A stretch of DNA of 64,000 bases from Marinomonas aquiplantarum (GCF_003314975.1 NZ_QNRF01000003.1:310001-374000); one strand, 5' to 3'; shown: positions 26,543 through 36,774, counted from the stretch's first letter. Translations and numbers: made by a program. Notes: a model not told the origin generated them from the sequence alone.

Positions 26543-27529
26543 ATGGAAATACTCATTAAACCTACCAATAAAACGATCAGTGCCTCGCAAGGCAGCACCT
26601 TGCTAGAAGCGTTTTTGGAAAATGACATTGCCATTTCCTATAGCTGTCTCTCAGGTCGATGTGGAACCTGCCGCTGTAAAGTTATTGAAGGTTCAGTGAA
26701 CGGACCAGCAGCTGCAGAAGGACGTTTAGCACAACAAGGCCAATTCGTTTTAGCCTGTCAAAGCCGTGTTGAAACGGATTCGATTATTGAAATCCCAGAA
26801 CCTGATGAAATCGTTACACACCCAACAAAGACGATAAAAGCGGAAATAGTGTCTTTCGATATATTATCGAATGATGTGCGTAGATTAAGACTCAAAACCA
26901 ACAAAACCTTCGATTATTCTCCCGGTCAATTCGCCAACCTAACCTTTTGGCGTGAAGACGGTACTCGATCTTACTCTATGGCAGGCACATCAGACGATGA
27001 TTCATTAGAGTTCCACATTCGTCTTGTGCCGAATGGTCGAGTGACATCCAAACTCGATGAACAAATCAAGATTGGCGCATCCATCAAACTCAATGGCCCA
27101 CTTGGGGCCTCTTATCTTAGACGTAAAAATACCGACCCTATGTTGTGTATTGCTACCGGGACAGGCCTTGCACCTATCCTTTCAATTGTCCGAGGCGCAC
27201 TAGAATCTGGAATGCAAAATAACATTCAACTGGTGTTTGGCGCGCGCACTGAAGAAGACTTATACGGCTTGGATTATTTGGAAAAATTGGCCTCTGAATA
27301 CGCCAACTTCCAGTACCTAATTGCCTTAGATCATACAAAACCCAATAGTCCACATTTTCGAGGTCTGGTAACCGAGGCCATCACAGAACGTTTTCCAGAG
27401 CTTAAAAATTGGCGCATTTATTTAGCGGGAGCGCCAGCGATGGTGGAAGCCGCCTCTTTGGTTTGCAGCAAACGCGGAGCCGATATCGATCGTATATATG
27501 CTGATGCCTTTTACCCTAGCGGGGTTTAA
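26543..27529 (+). CDS. nagAa: Salicylate 5-hydroxylase ferredoxin reductase
   Basis: A 328-residue NAD(P)H-dependent reductase with a plant-type [2Fe-2S] domain first (C35, C40, C43, C72), then the FAD domain with RSYSMAG, then the NAD domain with ATGTGLAPILSIVRG. This NahAa/NagAa layout feeds electrons through a Rieske ferredoxin to a ring-hydroxylating oxygenase. The oxygenase and ferredoxin genes follow directly. It leads the operon and is divergent from nagR. A 109-nt gap separates it from nagG, enough for a secondary promoter. Confidence 0.9.
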   Translation: MEILIKPTNKTISASQGSTLLEAFLENDIAISYSCLSGRCGTCRCKVIEGSVNGPAAAEGRLAQQGQFVLACQSRVETDSIIEIPEPDEIVTHPTKTIKAEIVSFDILSNDVRRLRLKTNKTFDYSPGQFANLTFWREDGTRSYSMAGTSDDDSLEFHIRLVPNGRVTSKLDEQIKIGASIKLNGPLGASYLRRKNTDPMLCIATGTGLAPILSIVRGALESGMQNNIQLVFGARTEEDLYGLDYLEKLASEYANFQYLIALDHTKPNSPHFRGLVTEAITERFPELKNWRIYLAGAPAMVEAASLVCSKRGADIDRIYADAFYPSGV

Positions 27530-27638
27530 CAGCATTTATCTAATTTTTTGACATAAAAGTAAGGCCTCTATAGGAAACCAGTCATTTCTTTTTAAGGCCA
27601 ATATTCAACCCACAATAAAGACAAAAAGGGCGAATAAA

Positions 27639-28895
27639 ATGAGTCATGAAAATCCTATTCCAATGACACCTGTTTGGGAGCATGAAGACACCAGTCGAAT
27701 TCCCTTTTGGGCTTATACAGACGAAGACATACACAAGCAGGAGCTTGAGAAACTCTTTTATAAAAAACATTGGTGTTATGTCGGATTAGAAGCCGAAATT
27801 CCACAACCTGGCGACTTCAAACGCACGGTTATTGGCGAACGTTCCGTCATTATGGTCCGTCATGAAGATAACAGTATTTATGTGGTTGAAAACGTTTGCG
27901 CCCATCGGGGCATGCGTTTTTGTCGAGAAAAACATGGCCATGTCAAAAGCTTTACCTGCCCTTATCACCAATGGAATTACGACCTAGAAGGCAAGCTGCA
28001 AGGGGTTCCTTTCCGCCGAGGTGTCAAACAAGATGGTAAAGCAAAAGGCGGCATGCCTAAAGATTTCAAAACATCTGATCATGGCTTAACCAAACTATTA
28101 GTCGCAACGCGCGGCGGTGTTGTTTTCGCCAGTTTTGACCATGATGTCGAGTCATTTGAAGATTTTCTTGGCCCCACTATGTTGTCCTACTTTGATCGAA
28201 TGTTTAATGGTCGCAAGCTCACCTTGTTGGGTTACAACAAGCAACGTATTCCAGGCAATTGGAAACTGATGCAGGAAAACATCAAAGACCCTTACCACCC
28301 AGGTTTACTGCATACCTGGTTTGTCACTTTTGGCTTATGGCGTGCAGATAACCGCTCTGAGTTAAAAATGGATGAGCATTTTCGCCATGCCGCGATGATC
28401 TCAACACGAGGCTCAGGCGGTAAAGACACACAAACCACGAATGTTTCCAGTTTTAAAGAGTCCATGCAGCTCAATGACCCTAGCTTCTTAGATGTCGAAG
28501 TCGAGCCATGGTGGGATGGCCCGACCGCCGTCATGATGACCCTCTTCCCAAGCGTCATTCTGCAACAGCAGGTTAACAGTGTCAGTACCCGTCATATTCA
28601 ACCAAACGGCCATGGTTCGTTCGACTTTGTTTGGACGCATTTTGGCTACGAAGACGATACCCCCGACATGACCGAGCGTCGTTTGCGCCAAGCGAATCTG
28701 TTTGGCCCTGCGGGCTTTGTTTCGGCGGATGACGGTGAAGTCATTGAATTTTCTCAACAGGGTTTTGAGCAGAAACCTTTCCATCGTTCACTGGCAGAAC
28801 TGGGCGGGAAAGAAATAGAAGAAACCGATCATATGGTCTCTGAAACCTTAATCCGAGGCATGTACGCCTACTGGCGCAAAGTGATGGGAGTATGA
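27639..28895 (+). CDS. nagG: Salicylate 5-hydroxylase large (Rieske oxygenase) subunit
   Basis: A 418-residue Rieske non-heme iron oxygenase alpha subunit. Rieske ligands C87, H89, C107, H110 (CAHRG...CPYHQW). Mononuclear iron region ENIKDPYHPGLLH with bridging D217, H220 and H225. The stretches VGLEAEIPQPGDFK and LQGVPFRRGVK are those of the NagG/anthranilate-type group. It would hydroxylate salicylate at C5 to gentisate with the small subunit, ferredoxin and reductase encoded around it. Assignment to salicylate rests on the NahR-type regulator and the complete gentisate pathway downstream; a close analogue such as another hydroxybenzoate or anthranilate cannot be excluded by sequence alone. 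Confidence 0.87.
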   Translation: MSHENPIPMTPVWEHEDTSRIPFWAYTDEDIHKQELEKLFYKKHWCYVGLEAEIPQPGDFKRTVIGERSVIMVRHEDNSIYVVENVCAHRGMRFCREKHGHVKSFTCPYHQWNYDLEGKLQGVPFRRGVKQDGKAKGGMPKDFKTSDHGLTKLLVATRGGVVFASFDHDVESFEDFLGPTMLSYFDRMFNGRKLTLLGYNKQRIPGNWKLMQENIKDPYHPGLLHTWFVTFGLWRADNRSELKMDEHFRHAAMISTRGSGGKDTQTTNVSSFKESMQLNDPSFLDVEVEPWWDGPTAVMMTLFPSVILQQQVNSVSTRHIQPNGHGSFDFVWTHFGYEDDTPDMTERRLRQANLFGPAGFVSADDGEVIEFSQQGFEQKPFHRSLAELGGKEIEETDHMVSETLIRGMYAYWRKVMGV

Positions 28896-29371
28896 CAATG
28901 AAAGCAGACAACTACCTAAAACTGACTCAATTTTACCAAAACTACGCCGCTATGGTTGATCAAGAAAATTGGGACGCGTGGCTCGACATGTTTAGCGAAG
29001 ATTGCGTTTACAAGGTTCAAGCCAGAGAAAACTATGAACGCAACTTGCCCATGGCCGCGTTATCACTCACCAGTAAAGGCATGCTGAAAGACCGTATTTA
29101 CGGTATCACAGAAACCATATTTCACGACCCTTACCACCAGCTGCATCTGGTTTCATCGCCTCTGATATTAAGTGAATCAGATGACGGCATCATTGAATCA
29201 CAAGCTAATTACACGGTTTTTCGAACCAAGAATAATGGCATTGCTGAAGTCTATAACGTCGGTCGTTATCTGGATCATTTACGCCTAACTGAACAAGGTA
29301 TTCAGATCAAATCTCGACTCTGCATTTTTGACAACGAGATGATTCTTAATTCTTTGATTTACCCAATTTAA
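28892..29371 (+). CDS. nagH: Salicylate 5-hydroxylase small subunit
   Basis: A 159-residue beta subunit of a ring-hydroxylating dioxygenase (cystatin-like fold; YQNYAAMVDQENWDAWLDMFSEDCVYKV, and YNVGRYLDHL toward the end). It stabilises the alpha subunit in an alpha3beta3 hexamer and does not bind metal. It overlaps the nagG stop by 4 nt (ATGA), so translation is coupled; a second in-frame ATG at 28898 gives the alternative MKADN start. Confidence 0.87.
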   Translation: MTMKADNYLKLTQFYQNYAAMVDQENWDAWLDMFSEDCVYKVQARENYERNLPMAALSLTSKGMLKDRIYGITETIFHDPYHQLHLVSSPLILSESDDGIIESQANYTVFRTKNNGIAEVYNVGRYLDHLRLTEQGIQIKSRLCIFDNEMILNSLIYPI

Positions 29372-29393
29372 TACTCGAAAAAAGAGGTTTTCC

Positions 29394-29708
29394 ATGAGTG
29401 ATAACTGGATAGAGACCATCAGCATTGACGATGTTCCTGAAGACGATGTCATTGGCGTTACGGTCAATGGTCATCAAATCGCGCTGTATAAAGTCGAGGA
29501 TGAAATCTTTGCGACAGACAATGTCTGCACACACGGGCATGCCCTATTAAGCGATGGATTTTTAGAAGACGGAGAAATCGAATGCCCGCTTCATCAAGGG
29601 AGATTCTGTATAAAAACGGGAAAAGCCATGAGCGAACCCTTGACTGAGGATATCAAAGCGTACGCAACTCGAATGGAAGACGGGCAGGTTTTCCTAAAGT
29701 TTAGATAA
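29394..29708 (+). CDS. nagAb: Rieske [2Fe-2S] ferredoxin of the hydroxylase
   Basis: A 104-residue Rieske ferredoxin: C45-T-H47 and C64-P-L-H67 are the cluster ligands (CTHGHALLSDG, CPLHQGRF). It shuttles electrons from the reductase to the oxygenase. Standard length for NahAb/NagAb. ATG follows AAAGAGGTTTTCC, 22 nt after nagH. Confidence 0.9.
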   Translation: MSDNWIETISIDDVPEDDVIGVTVNGHQIALYKVEDEIFATDNVCTHGHALLSDGFLEDGEIECPLHQGRFCIKTGKAMSEPLTEDIKAYATRMEDGQVFLKFR

Positions 29709-29785
29709 GATTAATAGCTCGTTCGTAGAACCATCGCGAACCACTTAGCCAGCAAACAATAACTATAAATAACCTGGAGAGAACA

Positions 29786-30748
29786 ATGAAAAAACCAATA
29801 TTAGCACTGATCACTGCGAGCGTTATTGCACTAATCTCTACCAATGTATCGGCACAAATTTTGTCGATCGCGTCACCACCACAAGGTTCTATTTGGAACA
29901 CCATGAGTAACGGCATGGCCAATGTTGGGCGCTCTAAAGCCAATATCAATTTGGTTGTTCAACCCTATAGTGGTAATCGCGCTATGATGGATGCCGTTAA
30001 CCAAGGCTTAGCCGAGTTTGCTATTAATGATATCAATGACGCCATTGTCGCGGTACAGGGAAAGGCTAATTATAAAGGTAAACAACGTCGTCATTTAAAA
30101 GTAGCACTGCGCATTAGCCCTCAGCCGATTGGCATTTTTGTCAAAAAGCAATCCGACATTAACCGCATCGAAGACCTAAAAGGGAAACGAGTCGCTTCGG
30201 GGTGGAATGCGTTTCCGATTGGCCGCCCGCATATGGAAGCTATGCTGGCGACTGGCGGTTTAACTTGGGAAGATGTAAAAAAGGTTCCTGTCCCTGACCT
30301 AATCCGTGCCGCAGACAATCTTTCATCAGGCCGACTGGACGCCACTTATTTTGCCATTGGTGGACCAAAAGTAGCGGAAGTAGATGCTTCCGTAGGCGGT
30401 GTAAAATTCTTACCCGTTAACACAGATCAAACGGCACGCGATGCCATTCTTAAAGTACGTCCAGCCTTTTATTTTTCCGAAGTAAAACCAGCGCCACATC
30501 TAGTTGGCATAGACAAACCAACCCAAATGCTGACTTGGGATAACGTTCTAATCGTTAACGATAAAGTATCTGACGAAGATGTTTATCACATGGTAAAAGC
30601 CATTCTCGAGAACAAAGACGCTTTAATTAAAATATTCCCAGGTTTTAAAGCACTCGCGGTTAATACCGTGAATAAAAACTATCCGGGGATTCAATATCAT
30701 CCTGGTGCCATTCGTTACTTCAAAGAACAGGGCCTTTGGGAGGAATAA
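29786..30748 (+). CDS. TAXI-family TRAP substrate-binding protein
   Basis: A 320-residue periplasmic receptor with signal peptide ending NVSAQ (residue 23). ILSIASPPQGSIWNTMSNGMANVGRS and VQPYSGNRAMMDAVNQGLAEFAIND are TAXI-type signatures, in contrast to the DctP-type receptor at 35.4 kb. It binds an organic acid and delivers it to the fused TRAP permease encoded 41 nt downstream. Lying between nagAb and nagL, it most likely binds salicylate or gentisate; that is a context inference. ATG follows CTGGAGAGAACA. Confidence 0.9.
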   Translation: MKKPILALITASVIALISTNVSAQILSIASPPQGSIWNTMSNGMANVGRSKANINLVVQPYSGNRAMMDAVNQGLAEFAINDINDAIVAVQGKANYKGKQRRHLKVALRISPQPIGIFVKKQSDINRIEDLKGKRVASGWNAFPIGRPHMEAMLATGGLTWEDVKKVPVPDLIRAADNLSSGRLDATYFAIGGPKVAEVDASVGGVKFLPVNTDQTARDAILKVRPAFYFSEVKPAPHLVGIDKPTQMLTWDNVLIVNDKVSDEDVYHMVKAILENKDALIKIFPGFKALAVNTVNKNYPGIQYHPGAIRYFKEQGLWEE

Positions 30749-30789
30749 CCTCCTTTCATCACCCTATTTTTTCTGAAAAGGTACTTTAA

Positions 30790-32733
30790 ATGAACGTTGA
30801 ATCGTCCAACCCAGAAACCATGATGACTGAACCTGCGATAATGTCAGCATTAAGAAATGGCTTAGGTGTCCTGATTGCTTTGGCAGCCATTGCTTTTGCT
30901 GCTGATCTGTTTAGCCGAATTGGGATTGCCATTTATACCGAACAATACCTTGCCGTGGTGTTGGGAATAAGTCTCTCGCTGGTTTTCCTAAAACCACAAG
31001 AAAAGACCATTCAACGCCTGTGCAATGCTGCTATTGCTGTCATTGGTTTGCTGACCAGCTTGTATTTAGCGATACAGTACCCTGATTTAGTTGAGCGCCA
31101 AATGGATTTGCCTTTGGATGCATTGGTGATCTCCGCACTGCTGTTTATTTTAGTGTTAGAAGGTTTAAGACGAGTCGTCGGCATTACCCTCGTCATTGTT
31201 GTTTTGTTGTTTATGGGTTTTGCCCTGCTCGGCAGTCACCTTTCCGGCCCTTTGCAGACCCGCGAAATAACCCTAGATAGACTGTTCGTTTATCTAGGGG
31301 TGGACACTAACGGCATGCTGGGGTTAACCCTAAACGTTGCCGCCACCATAGTGATTGGTTTCATCTTGTTTGGGCAACTCTTATTGCGCTCTGGCGGTGC
31401 CGATTTTTTCAATGATGTGGCACTGTCACTGATGGGGAAAAGTCAGGGTGGTTCAGGTAAAATCGCCACCATTGCTTCGGCCTTATTTGGCTCTATTTCT
31501 GGCGTCGTGGTGTCCAATATCGTGGCAACGGGCGTCGTGACCATCCGCATGATGAAGAAAGGCGGTTTTAAACCCCATACTGCGGCGGCCATAGAAACAG
31601 TCGCCTCGACAGGCGGGCAAATTATGCCACCAGTCATGGGCGCTGTGGCGTTTTTAATGGCTGAGTTCTTACAAATCAGCTACAGCCAAGTGGTTCTAGC
31701 CGCTTTGGTTCCAGCCATACTCTATTATGCTGCTCTTTATATTCAAGTGGACTTGGAAGCCGCCAAACAACAAATAAAACCCATCGACCCTAAACTGATT
31801 CCTTCCAAACGAGACGTTATCAAAAGCGGTTGGGTGTTTATCATTCCTTTCAGCGCCGTGATCCTAGCTTTGTTTACCTTTAATCAACGACCTGAAACCG
31901 CCGCGCTTTGGGGCGCTCTTGGCGCACTTATTGTTGGCCTATTAAAGGGCTATAAAGGCAAACGCATGCATGCCAAAGACGTAGTGGCCAGTTTAGAAGA
32001 AACAGGTCATTCCATCGTCGACATCATCATGATTGGCGCCGCCGCCGGTTTCATTATTGGCATACTGAATATTACAGGTTTGGGTTTCGGTTTAACCTAT
32101 TTCTTGGTGGAGTTAGGGCAAGGTAATCTATTCCTCTTATTGGTCATTTCAGCTGTGGTTTGCATCGTTTTGGGAATGGGGATGCCAACCGTTGGTGTCT
32201 ATCTATTGCTCGCGGTTTTGGTCGCTCCTTCTTTGATTCAGGTTGGCGTAGAGCCCATTGCAGCGCACCTATTTATCTTCTATCTGGGCATGATGTCCAT
32301 GGTTACACCGCCCATTGCCATTGGGGCTTTCTTTGCCGCCAGTATCGCCAAAGCCAATCCGATGAAAACCGCTATGACGTCAATGAGATTGGGCTGGACG
32401 GCTTATATTATCCCCTTCTTATTCGTTACTACGCCCTCTCTTTTGCTCATCGGCGAGACGTCGCAAATTGTGATTACCGTGATGAGTGCCTTGGTCGGAG
32501 TTTGGGCTGTATCCATCGGCTTTGCAGGCTACTTCAGAGACAAACTCAAGCCCTTCTTTCGAATCAGTTTTGTCATAACTGGAGGCTTGTTTCTACTGCC
32601 TAATTTACAAGGTGGAGAGACACCTATTATGCCGAAAATAGTAGGAATTGGATTATTAATGACCTTGATATTCGTTACTTATTTGATCAAAAAAACAGCA
32701 TCAAAACCGTCACCTAATTCGACCCAATCATAG
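30790..32733 (+). CDS. TRAP transporter fused permease (DctQM, TAXI-associated)
   Basis: A 647-residue membrane protein combining the small (DctQ-like, N-terminal) and large (DctM-like) permease subunits, the usual form in TAXI systems. About 16 hydrophobic segments; GSISGVVVSNIVATGVVTIRMMKKGGFKP and GLGMGMPTVGVYLLLAVLVAPSL belong to the conserved large-subunit core. It uses an ion gradient (normally sodium) to import the ligand of the upstream receptor. It ends 9 nt before nagL. The sequence QSTGEVK-like small accessory proteins seen elsewhere are not found here. Confidence 0.88.
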   Translation: MNVESSNPETMMTEPAIMSALRNGLGVLIALAAIAFAADLFSRIGIAIYTEQYLAVVLGISLSLVFLKPQEKTIQRLCNAAIAVIGLLTSLYLAIQYPDLVERQMDLPLDALVISALLFILVLEGLRRVVGITLVIVVLLFMGFALLGSHLSGPLQTREITLDRLFVYLGVDTNGMLGLTLNVAATIVIGFILFGQLLLRSGGADFFNDVALSLMGKSQGGSGKIATIASALFGSISGVVVSNIVATGVVTIRMMKKGGFKPHTAAAIETVASTGGQIMPPVMGAVAFLMAEFLQISYSQVVLAALVPAILYYAALYIQVDLEAAKQQIKPIDPKLIPSKRDVIKSGWVFIIPFSAVILALFTFNQRPETAALWGALGALIVGLLKGYKGKRMHAKDVVASLEETGHSIVDIIMIGAAAGFIIGILNITGLGFGLTYFLVELGQGNLFLLLVISAVVCIVLGMGMPTVGVYLLLAVLVAPSLIQVGVEPIAAHLFIFYLGMMSMVTPPIAIGAFFAASIAKANPMKTAMTSMRLGWTAYIIPFLFVTTPSLLLIGETSQIVITVMSALVGVWAVSIGFAGYFRDKLKPFFRISFVITGGLFLLPNLQGGETPIMPKIVGIGLLMTLIFVTYLIKKTASKPSPNSTQS

Positions 32734-32742
32734 GAAAAAACC

Positions 32743-33384
32743 ATGCAGTTATATAACTTTTTTAACAGTTCAACGTCCTACCGAGTGCGAATTGCACTCG
32801 CCTTGAAAGGACTAAGCTACGAGCATCACGGCGTCAACATTCGTATTGGTGAGCAAGCAACCGAGAGCCATATAAAACTCAATCCAGCAAAGGGCGTCCC
32901 TGTGCTGATTACGGATGACGGCCAAACACTTACACAATCCATGGCTATTTTGGACTATTTAGAACTCACCTACCCTGACTCGCCGTTACTGCCTAAAGAC
33001 ACATTAGAACGGGCAAGGGTTTTAGAAATCTGTCACATGATTGCAAGCGACATGCATCCGGTTAATAACCTTCGCATCCTAGGCTATCTCAAGCAGCAAC
33101 TAGAGGTTACGGATGAACAAAAAACGGCGTGGTATCAACACTGGATTCAAGAAGGGTTCGAAGCACTGGAAAGCCGTTTAAACGAATACGGCTATGGTGA
33201 TTATTGTTTTGGCGATCAGGCCACATTGGCGGATTGTTGCTTAGTCCCACAAGTGGCCAATGCTCTGCGTTTCGGCTGTGATTTGTCGTCTTTTACGAAA
33301 GTCTTAAGCATTTATGAGCACTGCCAACAAAACACGGCTTTTCAACAAGCCGCGCCCAACCAACAACCCGATTTCATCGCTTAA
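32743..33384 (+). CDS. nagL: Maleylpyruvate isomerase (zeta-class GST fold)
   Basis: A 213-residue zeta-class glutathione transferase homologue. The N-terminal SSTSYRVRIALALKGL replaces the family SSCS active-site loop, as in NagL-type isomerases; NPAKGVPVLITDDG and LTQSMAILDYLE are the glutathione site. It converts maleylpyruvate to fumarylpyruvate after gentisate ring cleavage. The neighbouring gentisate dioxygenase and fumarylpyruvate hydrolase favour this over maleylacetoacetate as substrate. Confidence 0.88.
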   Translation: MQLYNFFNSSTSYRVRIALALKGLSYEHHGVNIRIGEQATESHIKLNPAKGVPVLITDDGQTLTQSMAILDYLELTYPDSPLLPKDTLERARVLEICHMIASDMHPVNNLRILGYLKQQLEVTDEQKTAWYQHWIQEGFEALESRLNEYGYGDYCFGDQATLADCCLVPQVANALRFGCDLSSFTKVLSIYEHCQQNTAFQQAAPNQQPDFIA

Positions 33385-33422
33385 TTTTGTGAAATTGAAA
33401 AATAAATAATAAGGAGTTTCCC

Positions 33423-34454
33423 ATGCAATCATTAGGTACTCTTGAGGATTTACCTCAATCCTACCGCGATAAATTAACCGATTTAAACCTGGTGCCACTC
33501 TGGCCCAATATGCGTGCCGTTTTGCCTCATAAGGTCCCAAGCCGTAAAACCCAAACGTTAAATTGGCAATTTGACACACTTCGCCCTCTGTTAATCGAAG
33601 CTGGCGATTTAACGCCGATGGAAAAAGCCGAGCGTCGCGTATTGGTGCTGGCTAATCCAGGACACGGGCTGACCAATATGCAAGCCACTCCCAGTATTTA
33701 TATGGGCTTGCAGTTAATATTACCGGGCGAAACCGCCCCCAATCACCGCCATACACCCAACGCCGTACGCATTATCATTGAAGGCGAAGGGGCAACCACC
33801 ATTGTCGACGGCGAGCCTTGCATCATGGAACGAGGTGACTTGATTCTGACGCCATCTGGAAAATGGCACGAGCACCAGCACGACGGCGACGGACCGATTA
33901 TTTGGTTAGACATACTCGATCTACCTTTGATTTATCAATTAGAAGGCTCTTGGGCCATTGAGGGAAAAACTCAGACCAAGGTGCTTGAACGGGATAAATC
34001 CTTTGCCGAATACAGCGCCGCAGGCGTGGTGCCTGAATTGGATTTTAAAAGAGAGAATACGGATTCGCCGATGCTGCGCTACCCATGGACAAGAACACGG
34101 GCTTGTTTGATGGAAATGGCTCAGCACTACAGTGATAGTCCAATCCGCATCGCTTATGTCAATCCAGAAAACGGAGCCAGCTTATTCCCCAGCATTGGCT
34201 TTGGCGCCATGATGCTACGCCCTAACGAAACCCTATCTTTGCCTAAGCGCACAAGCGCCTGTGTTTTCCATATTGTCGAGGGTCAAGGCTCTCTACAAGT
34301 GGATTCAAACGACGCTTTGCAATGGACAGAAAAGGACACGCTCAGCGCGCCCGGTTACAGCGAGGTAACGCTCAGCAACCCCTCTGCAACTGAGCCTGCG
34401 TTCATTATCACTGCCGACGAAGCGCCACTACATCGTTACCTCGGTATTTTTTAA
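33423..34454 (+). CDS. nagI: Gentisate 1,2-dioxygenase
   Basis: A 343-residue bicupin dioxygenase. The N-terminal cupin carries the iron ligands H108, H110 ([10 protein letters not shown]) and H149 (GKWHEH), with the 41-residue spacing known for gentisate dioxygenases; the C-terminal cupin (about 240-330) lacks an equivalent set. It cleaves gentisate between C1 and C2 to maleylpyruvate in an Fe(II)- and O2-dependent step. ATG follows AAGGAGTTTCCC, a strong ribosome site. Confidence 0.93.
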   Translation: MQSLGTLEDLPQSYRDKLTDLNLVPLWPNMRAVLPHKVPSRKTQTLNWQFDTLRPLLIEAGDLTPMEKAERRVLVLANPGHGLTNMQATPSIYMGLQLILPGETAPNHRHTPNAVRIIIEGEGATTIVDGEPCIMERGDLILTPSGKWHEHQHDGDGPIIWLDILDLPLIYQLEGSWAIEGKTQTKVLERDKSFAEYSAAGVVPELDFKRENTDSPMLRYPWTRTRACLMEMAQHYSDSPIRIAYVNPENGASLFPSIGFGAMMLRPNETLSLPKRTSACVFHIVEGQGSLQVDSNDALQWTEKDTLSAPGYSEVTLSNPSATEPAFIITADEAPLHRYLGIF

Positions 34455-34489
34455 CCCTTATCAATACACCATTAATAAAAGGAAAAACC

Positions 34490-35188
34490 ATGACAAATAA
34501 ACTCGTATTCCCCGCTAAAGAAACCATTTTGGCGCCCATTGAAGGCTCTGATAGCCTGTTTCCTATCCATCGTATTTTTTGTGTGGGACGAAATTACCAT
34601 GCTCATGCGGCAGAAATGGGTGCCACCGTTGATAAAAGTGTACAAAGTCCTTTTTACTTTATTAAGGATGCCAGTACTTACGTGGCAACAGGGGCAAGCA
34701 TTGATTACCCTCCCCAAACAGACAATTACCATTATGAAATGGAGTTTGTCGTTGCGATTGGTGAAGAAGGCTTCAATGTCAGTGAAGAGAAAGCCGAAGA
34801 CATCATTTTCGGCTACGCATGCGGTTTGGACATGACCCGTCGAGATCTCCAGTTAAAAGCGAGAGAAACAGGCCGTCCTTGGGATCTGGGTAAAGACTTT
34901 GAAGAGTCTGCGATTCTAGCCCCCATTGTGCCAATAGGTAAAACAGGTGTGTTAAACGACGGCAAAATCGAATTGGCCGTGAATGGTGACACCAAACAAT
35001 CTTCGGATATAAATTTGTTAATCTGGAACGTGCGTGAAATCATCGCCGACTTGTCCAAATTTTACCATCTACAACCCGGCGATTTGATTTACACTGGTAC
35101 GCCAGATGGCGTTGGGCCTGTCGTTTCTGGAGACAAAATAACCGGAAGTATCGAAGGTGTCGGCGATATTCAGCTAACCATCCGTTAA
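34490..35188 (+). CDS. nagK: Fumarylpyruvate hydrolase
   Basis: A 232-residue FAH-fold hydrolase. Metal ligands E83, E85 (YEMEF) and D114 (GLDMTRRD), then [14 protein letters not shown] near the C-terminus. The length and [19 protein letters not shown] region match NagK-type fumarylpyruvate hydrolases, which release fumarate and pyruvate. It completes the gentisate route and is followed by a terminator. It is shorter and only distantly related to the two 330-residue FAH-family paralogues elsewhere in the window. Confidence 0.92.
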   Translation: MTNKLVFPAKETILAPIEGSDSLFPIHRIFCVGRNYHAHAAEMGATVDKSVQSPFYFIKDASTYVATGASIDYPPQTDNYHYEMEFVVAIGEEGFNVSEEKAEDIIFGYACGLDMTRRDLQLKARETGRPWDLGKDFEESAILAPIVPIGKTGVLNDGKIELAVNGDTKQSSDINLLIWNVREIIADLSKFYHLQPGDLIYTGTPDGVGPVVSGDKITGSIEGVGDIQLTIR

Positions 35189-35211
35189 TCCCCCGTCAAA
35201 ACATCATCAAT

Positions 35212-35248
35212 AAAAGCTCCCAAATTAATGAAATATAGGGAGCTTTTT
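35212..35248 (+). terminator. Intrinsic terminator ending the salicylate-gentisate operon
   Basis: AAAAGCTCCC (35212-35221) pairs perfectly with GGGAGCTTTT (35238-35247), followed by T residues. It lies 24 nt after the fumarylpyruvate hydrolase stop. The rest of the gap to 35447 is AT-rich and should hold the promoter of the next TRAP set. Confidence 0.87.
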
Positions 35249-35447
35249 CTTAAGTGCTAAAAAACGACCATGACTAAAACCGAAAAATAATTTATATCGA
35301 TAAAATAATTATCACTATAAGTTGATTAGCAGGTTGACTGAATAAAAAATATACATAATGATAAATATCGTATTAGAACGATACGCCTGTGTAGGACAAT
35401 AAAAATAAAACTGAGAATATTCTCGGACACTTACAAGGAAAATAGTC

Positions 35448-36521
35448 ATGTTTCGCATTAAAACGTTGGTCAAACAAACTTGTGTTGCTGCCACTGTCGC
35501 AACGCTTCTCGCCACCACAGCAAACGCCACATTCGCTGCTGAAGATAAAATTCGTTGGAAAGTCCAAGCCGTCTTTGGTACTCATCTCCCTGGATTAGGA
35601 GATCCCATCATTCACGTTGCCAAACAGCTCAAAGCCGCAACAGATGGCCAGATCCAATTTAAGGTCTATGAACCAGGTAAAATTGTACCTCCTTTCAGCA
35701 TCACTGAAGCCGTCAGAAACCACCAACTCGATGCTGGCTATGCTTGGCTAGGTTACGATCAAGGTAGAATTCCCGCTTCGGCCTTGTTATCCGCCGTCCC
35801 CTTTGGCATGGAACCTTGGGAATACTCCGCATGGTGGTATGACGGCGAAGGTAAAAAATTAGCCGAAGACTTGTACGCCAAACACAATGTACACCCTGTG
35901 TTATGTAGCATCATTGGTCCTGAAACAGCAGGTTGGTTCAAAAAAGAAGTCAATGCCATGGAAGATCTGCAAGGTCTTAAAATTCGCTTTGCGGGTTTAG
36001 GAGGTAAAGTCCTTCAAAAAGCAGGAGCATCGGTGACCGTTCTGCCCAGCGGTGAAATATTCCCAGCGTTAGAAAAAGGCGCGATCGACGCGACTGAATT
36101 TTCTATGCCTGCGATAGACAAGATCATGGGCTTCGACAAGGTCGCCAAAAATAACTACTTTCCCGGTTGGCATCAAACCTTCACTGCGTCTCATTTAGTC
36201 ATTAACAAAGGCGTTTGGGATGACCTGTCGAGTGCCACTAAAGCCACCATTGATATGGCCTGCACAGCAAGTACGTTCCGCGCGCTGACCCACGGTGAAG
36301 CGATCCAAGGGAAAGTACTGGCTGAACTAAAAGACAAAGGCATTAAAACTCGAACACTGAATTCTGAGATGCTCACTGGCCTCAAGAAAATTACCGATCA
36401 AGTCATGTCTGAACTGTCTGCAGAAGATGAAGATTTTAAAAAGATCTACGACTCTCAACAGAACTTTAGAGCGGAATATAAAGAGTGGCGTAAACTCGCT
36501 TATCTTCCTTTAGATCTTTAG
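35448..36521 (+). CDS. TRAP transporter DctP-family binding protein
   Basis: A 357-residue periplasmic receptor with a signal peptide ending TFAAED (about 31). ETAGWFKKEVNAMEDLQGLKIRFAGLGGKVLQKAGASVTVLPSGEIFPALEKGAIDATEF is the conserved DctP/TakP core, whose Arg (KIRF) binds the ligand carboxylate. It most resembles the branch that binds 2-oxo or other monocarboxylic acids (TakP-like), so an aromatic acid or a pathway product is possible. The permease genes follow after a 253-nt gap that contains a strong hairpin. Confidence 0.9.
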   Translation: MFRIKTLVKQTCVAATVATLLATTANATFAAEDKIRWKVQAVFGTHLPGLGDPIIHVAKQLKAATDGQIQFKVYEPGKIVPPFSITEAVRNHQLDAGYAWLGYDQGRIPASALLSAVPFGMEPWEYSAWWYDGEGKKLAEDLYAKHNVHPVLCSIIGPETAGWFKKEVNAMEDLQGLKIRFAGLGGKVLQKAGASVTVLPSGEIFPALEKGAIDATEFSMPAIDKIMGFDKVAKNNYFPGWHQTFTASHLVINKGVWDDLSSATKATIDMACTASTFRALTHGEAIQGKVLAELKDKGIKTRTLNSEMLTGLKKITDQVMSELSAEDEDFKKIYDSQQNFRAEYKEWRKLAYLPLDL

Positions 36522-36594
36522 ATTTCTAATCGCGGTTTCCATTCCCATTAACGACCTAGTTAGCACCTAGGAAACAACGAATAAATACACGGAT

Positions 36595-36631
36595 GGTCAT
36601 TAGAGAAGGTATCTCTCCTCCTCTAATGACC
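36595..36631 (+). other. Intercistronic hairpin between TRAP receptor and permease
   Basis: GGTCATTAGAG (36595-36605) and CTCTAATGACC (36621-36631) are a perfect 11-bp inverted repeat with a 15-nt loop and no T-tract. Such a hairpin after a binding-protein gene often stabilises the upstream message so the receptor is made in excess. A second dyad, GTCACAC (36706-36712) and GTGTGAC (36741-36747), lies closer to the dctQ start. Confidence 0.55.
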
Positions 36632-36774
36632 CCTAAACGTCTGCGTTTTCTAACAAGACTGACGCCATAGTGCTTAATCCAAGCCTAACGAAGTGATTTT
36701 TCATCGTCACACTTGGTAGGAAATAGGCATGGGAATGTTGGTGTGACTTAAGCGTATTTACTCAGGAGGATATT

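Noticed and set aside
32160..32603. 147-codon forward frame inside the fused TRAP permease
   Set aside because: Lies wholly within a clear permease gene in another frame, with no domain and no ribosome site.
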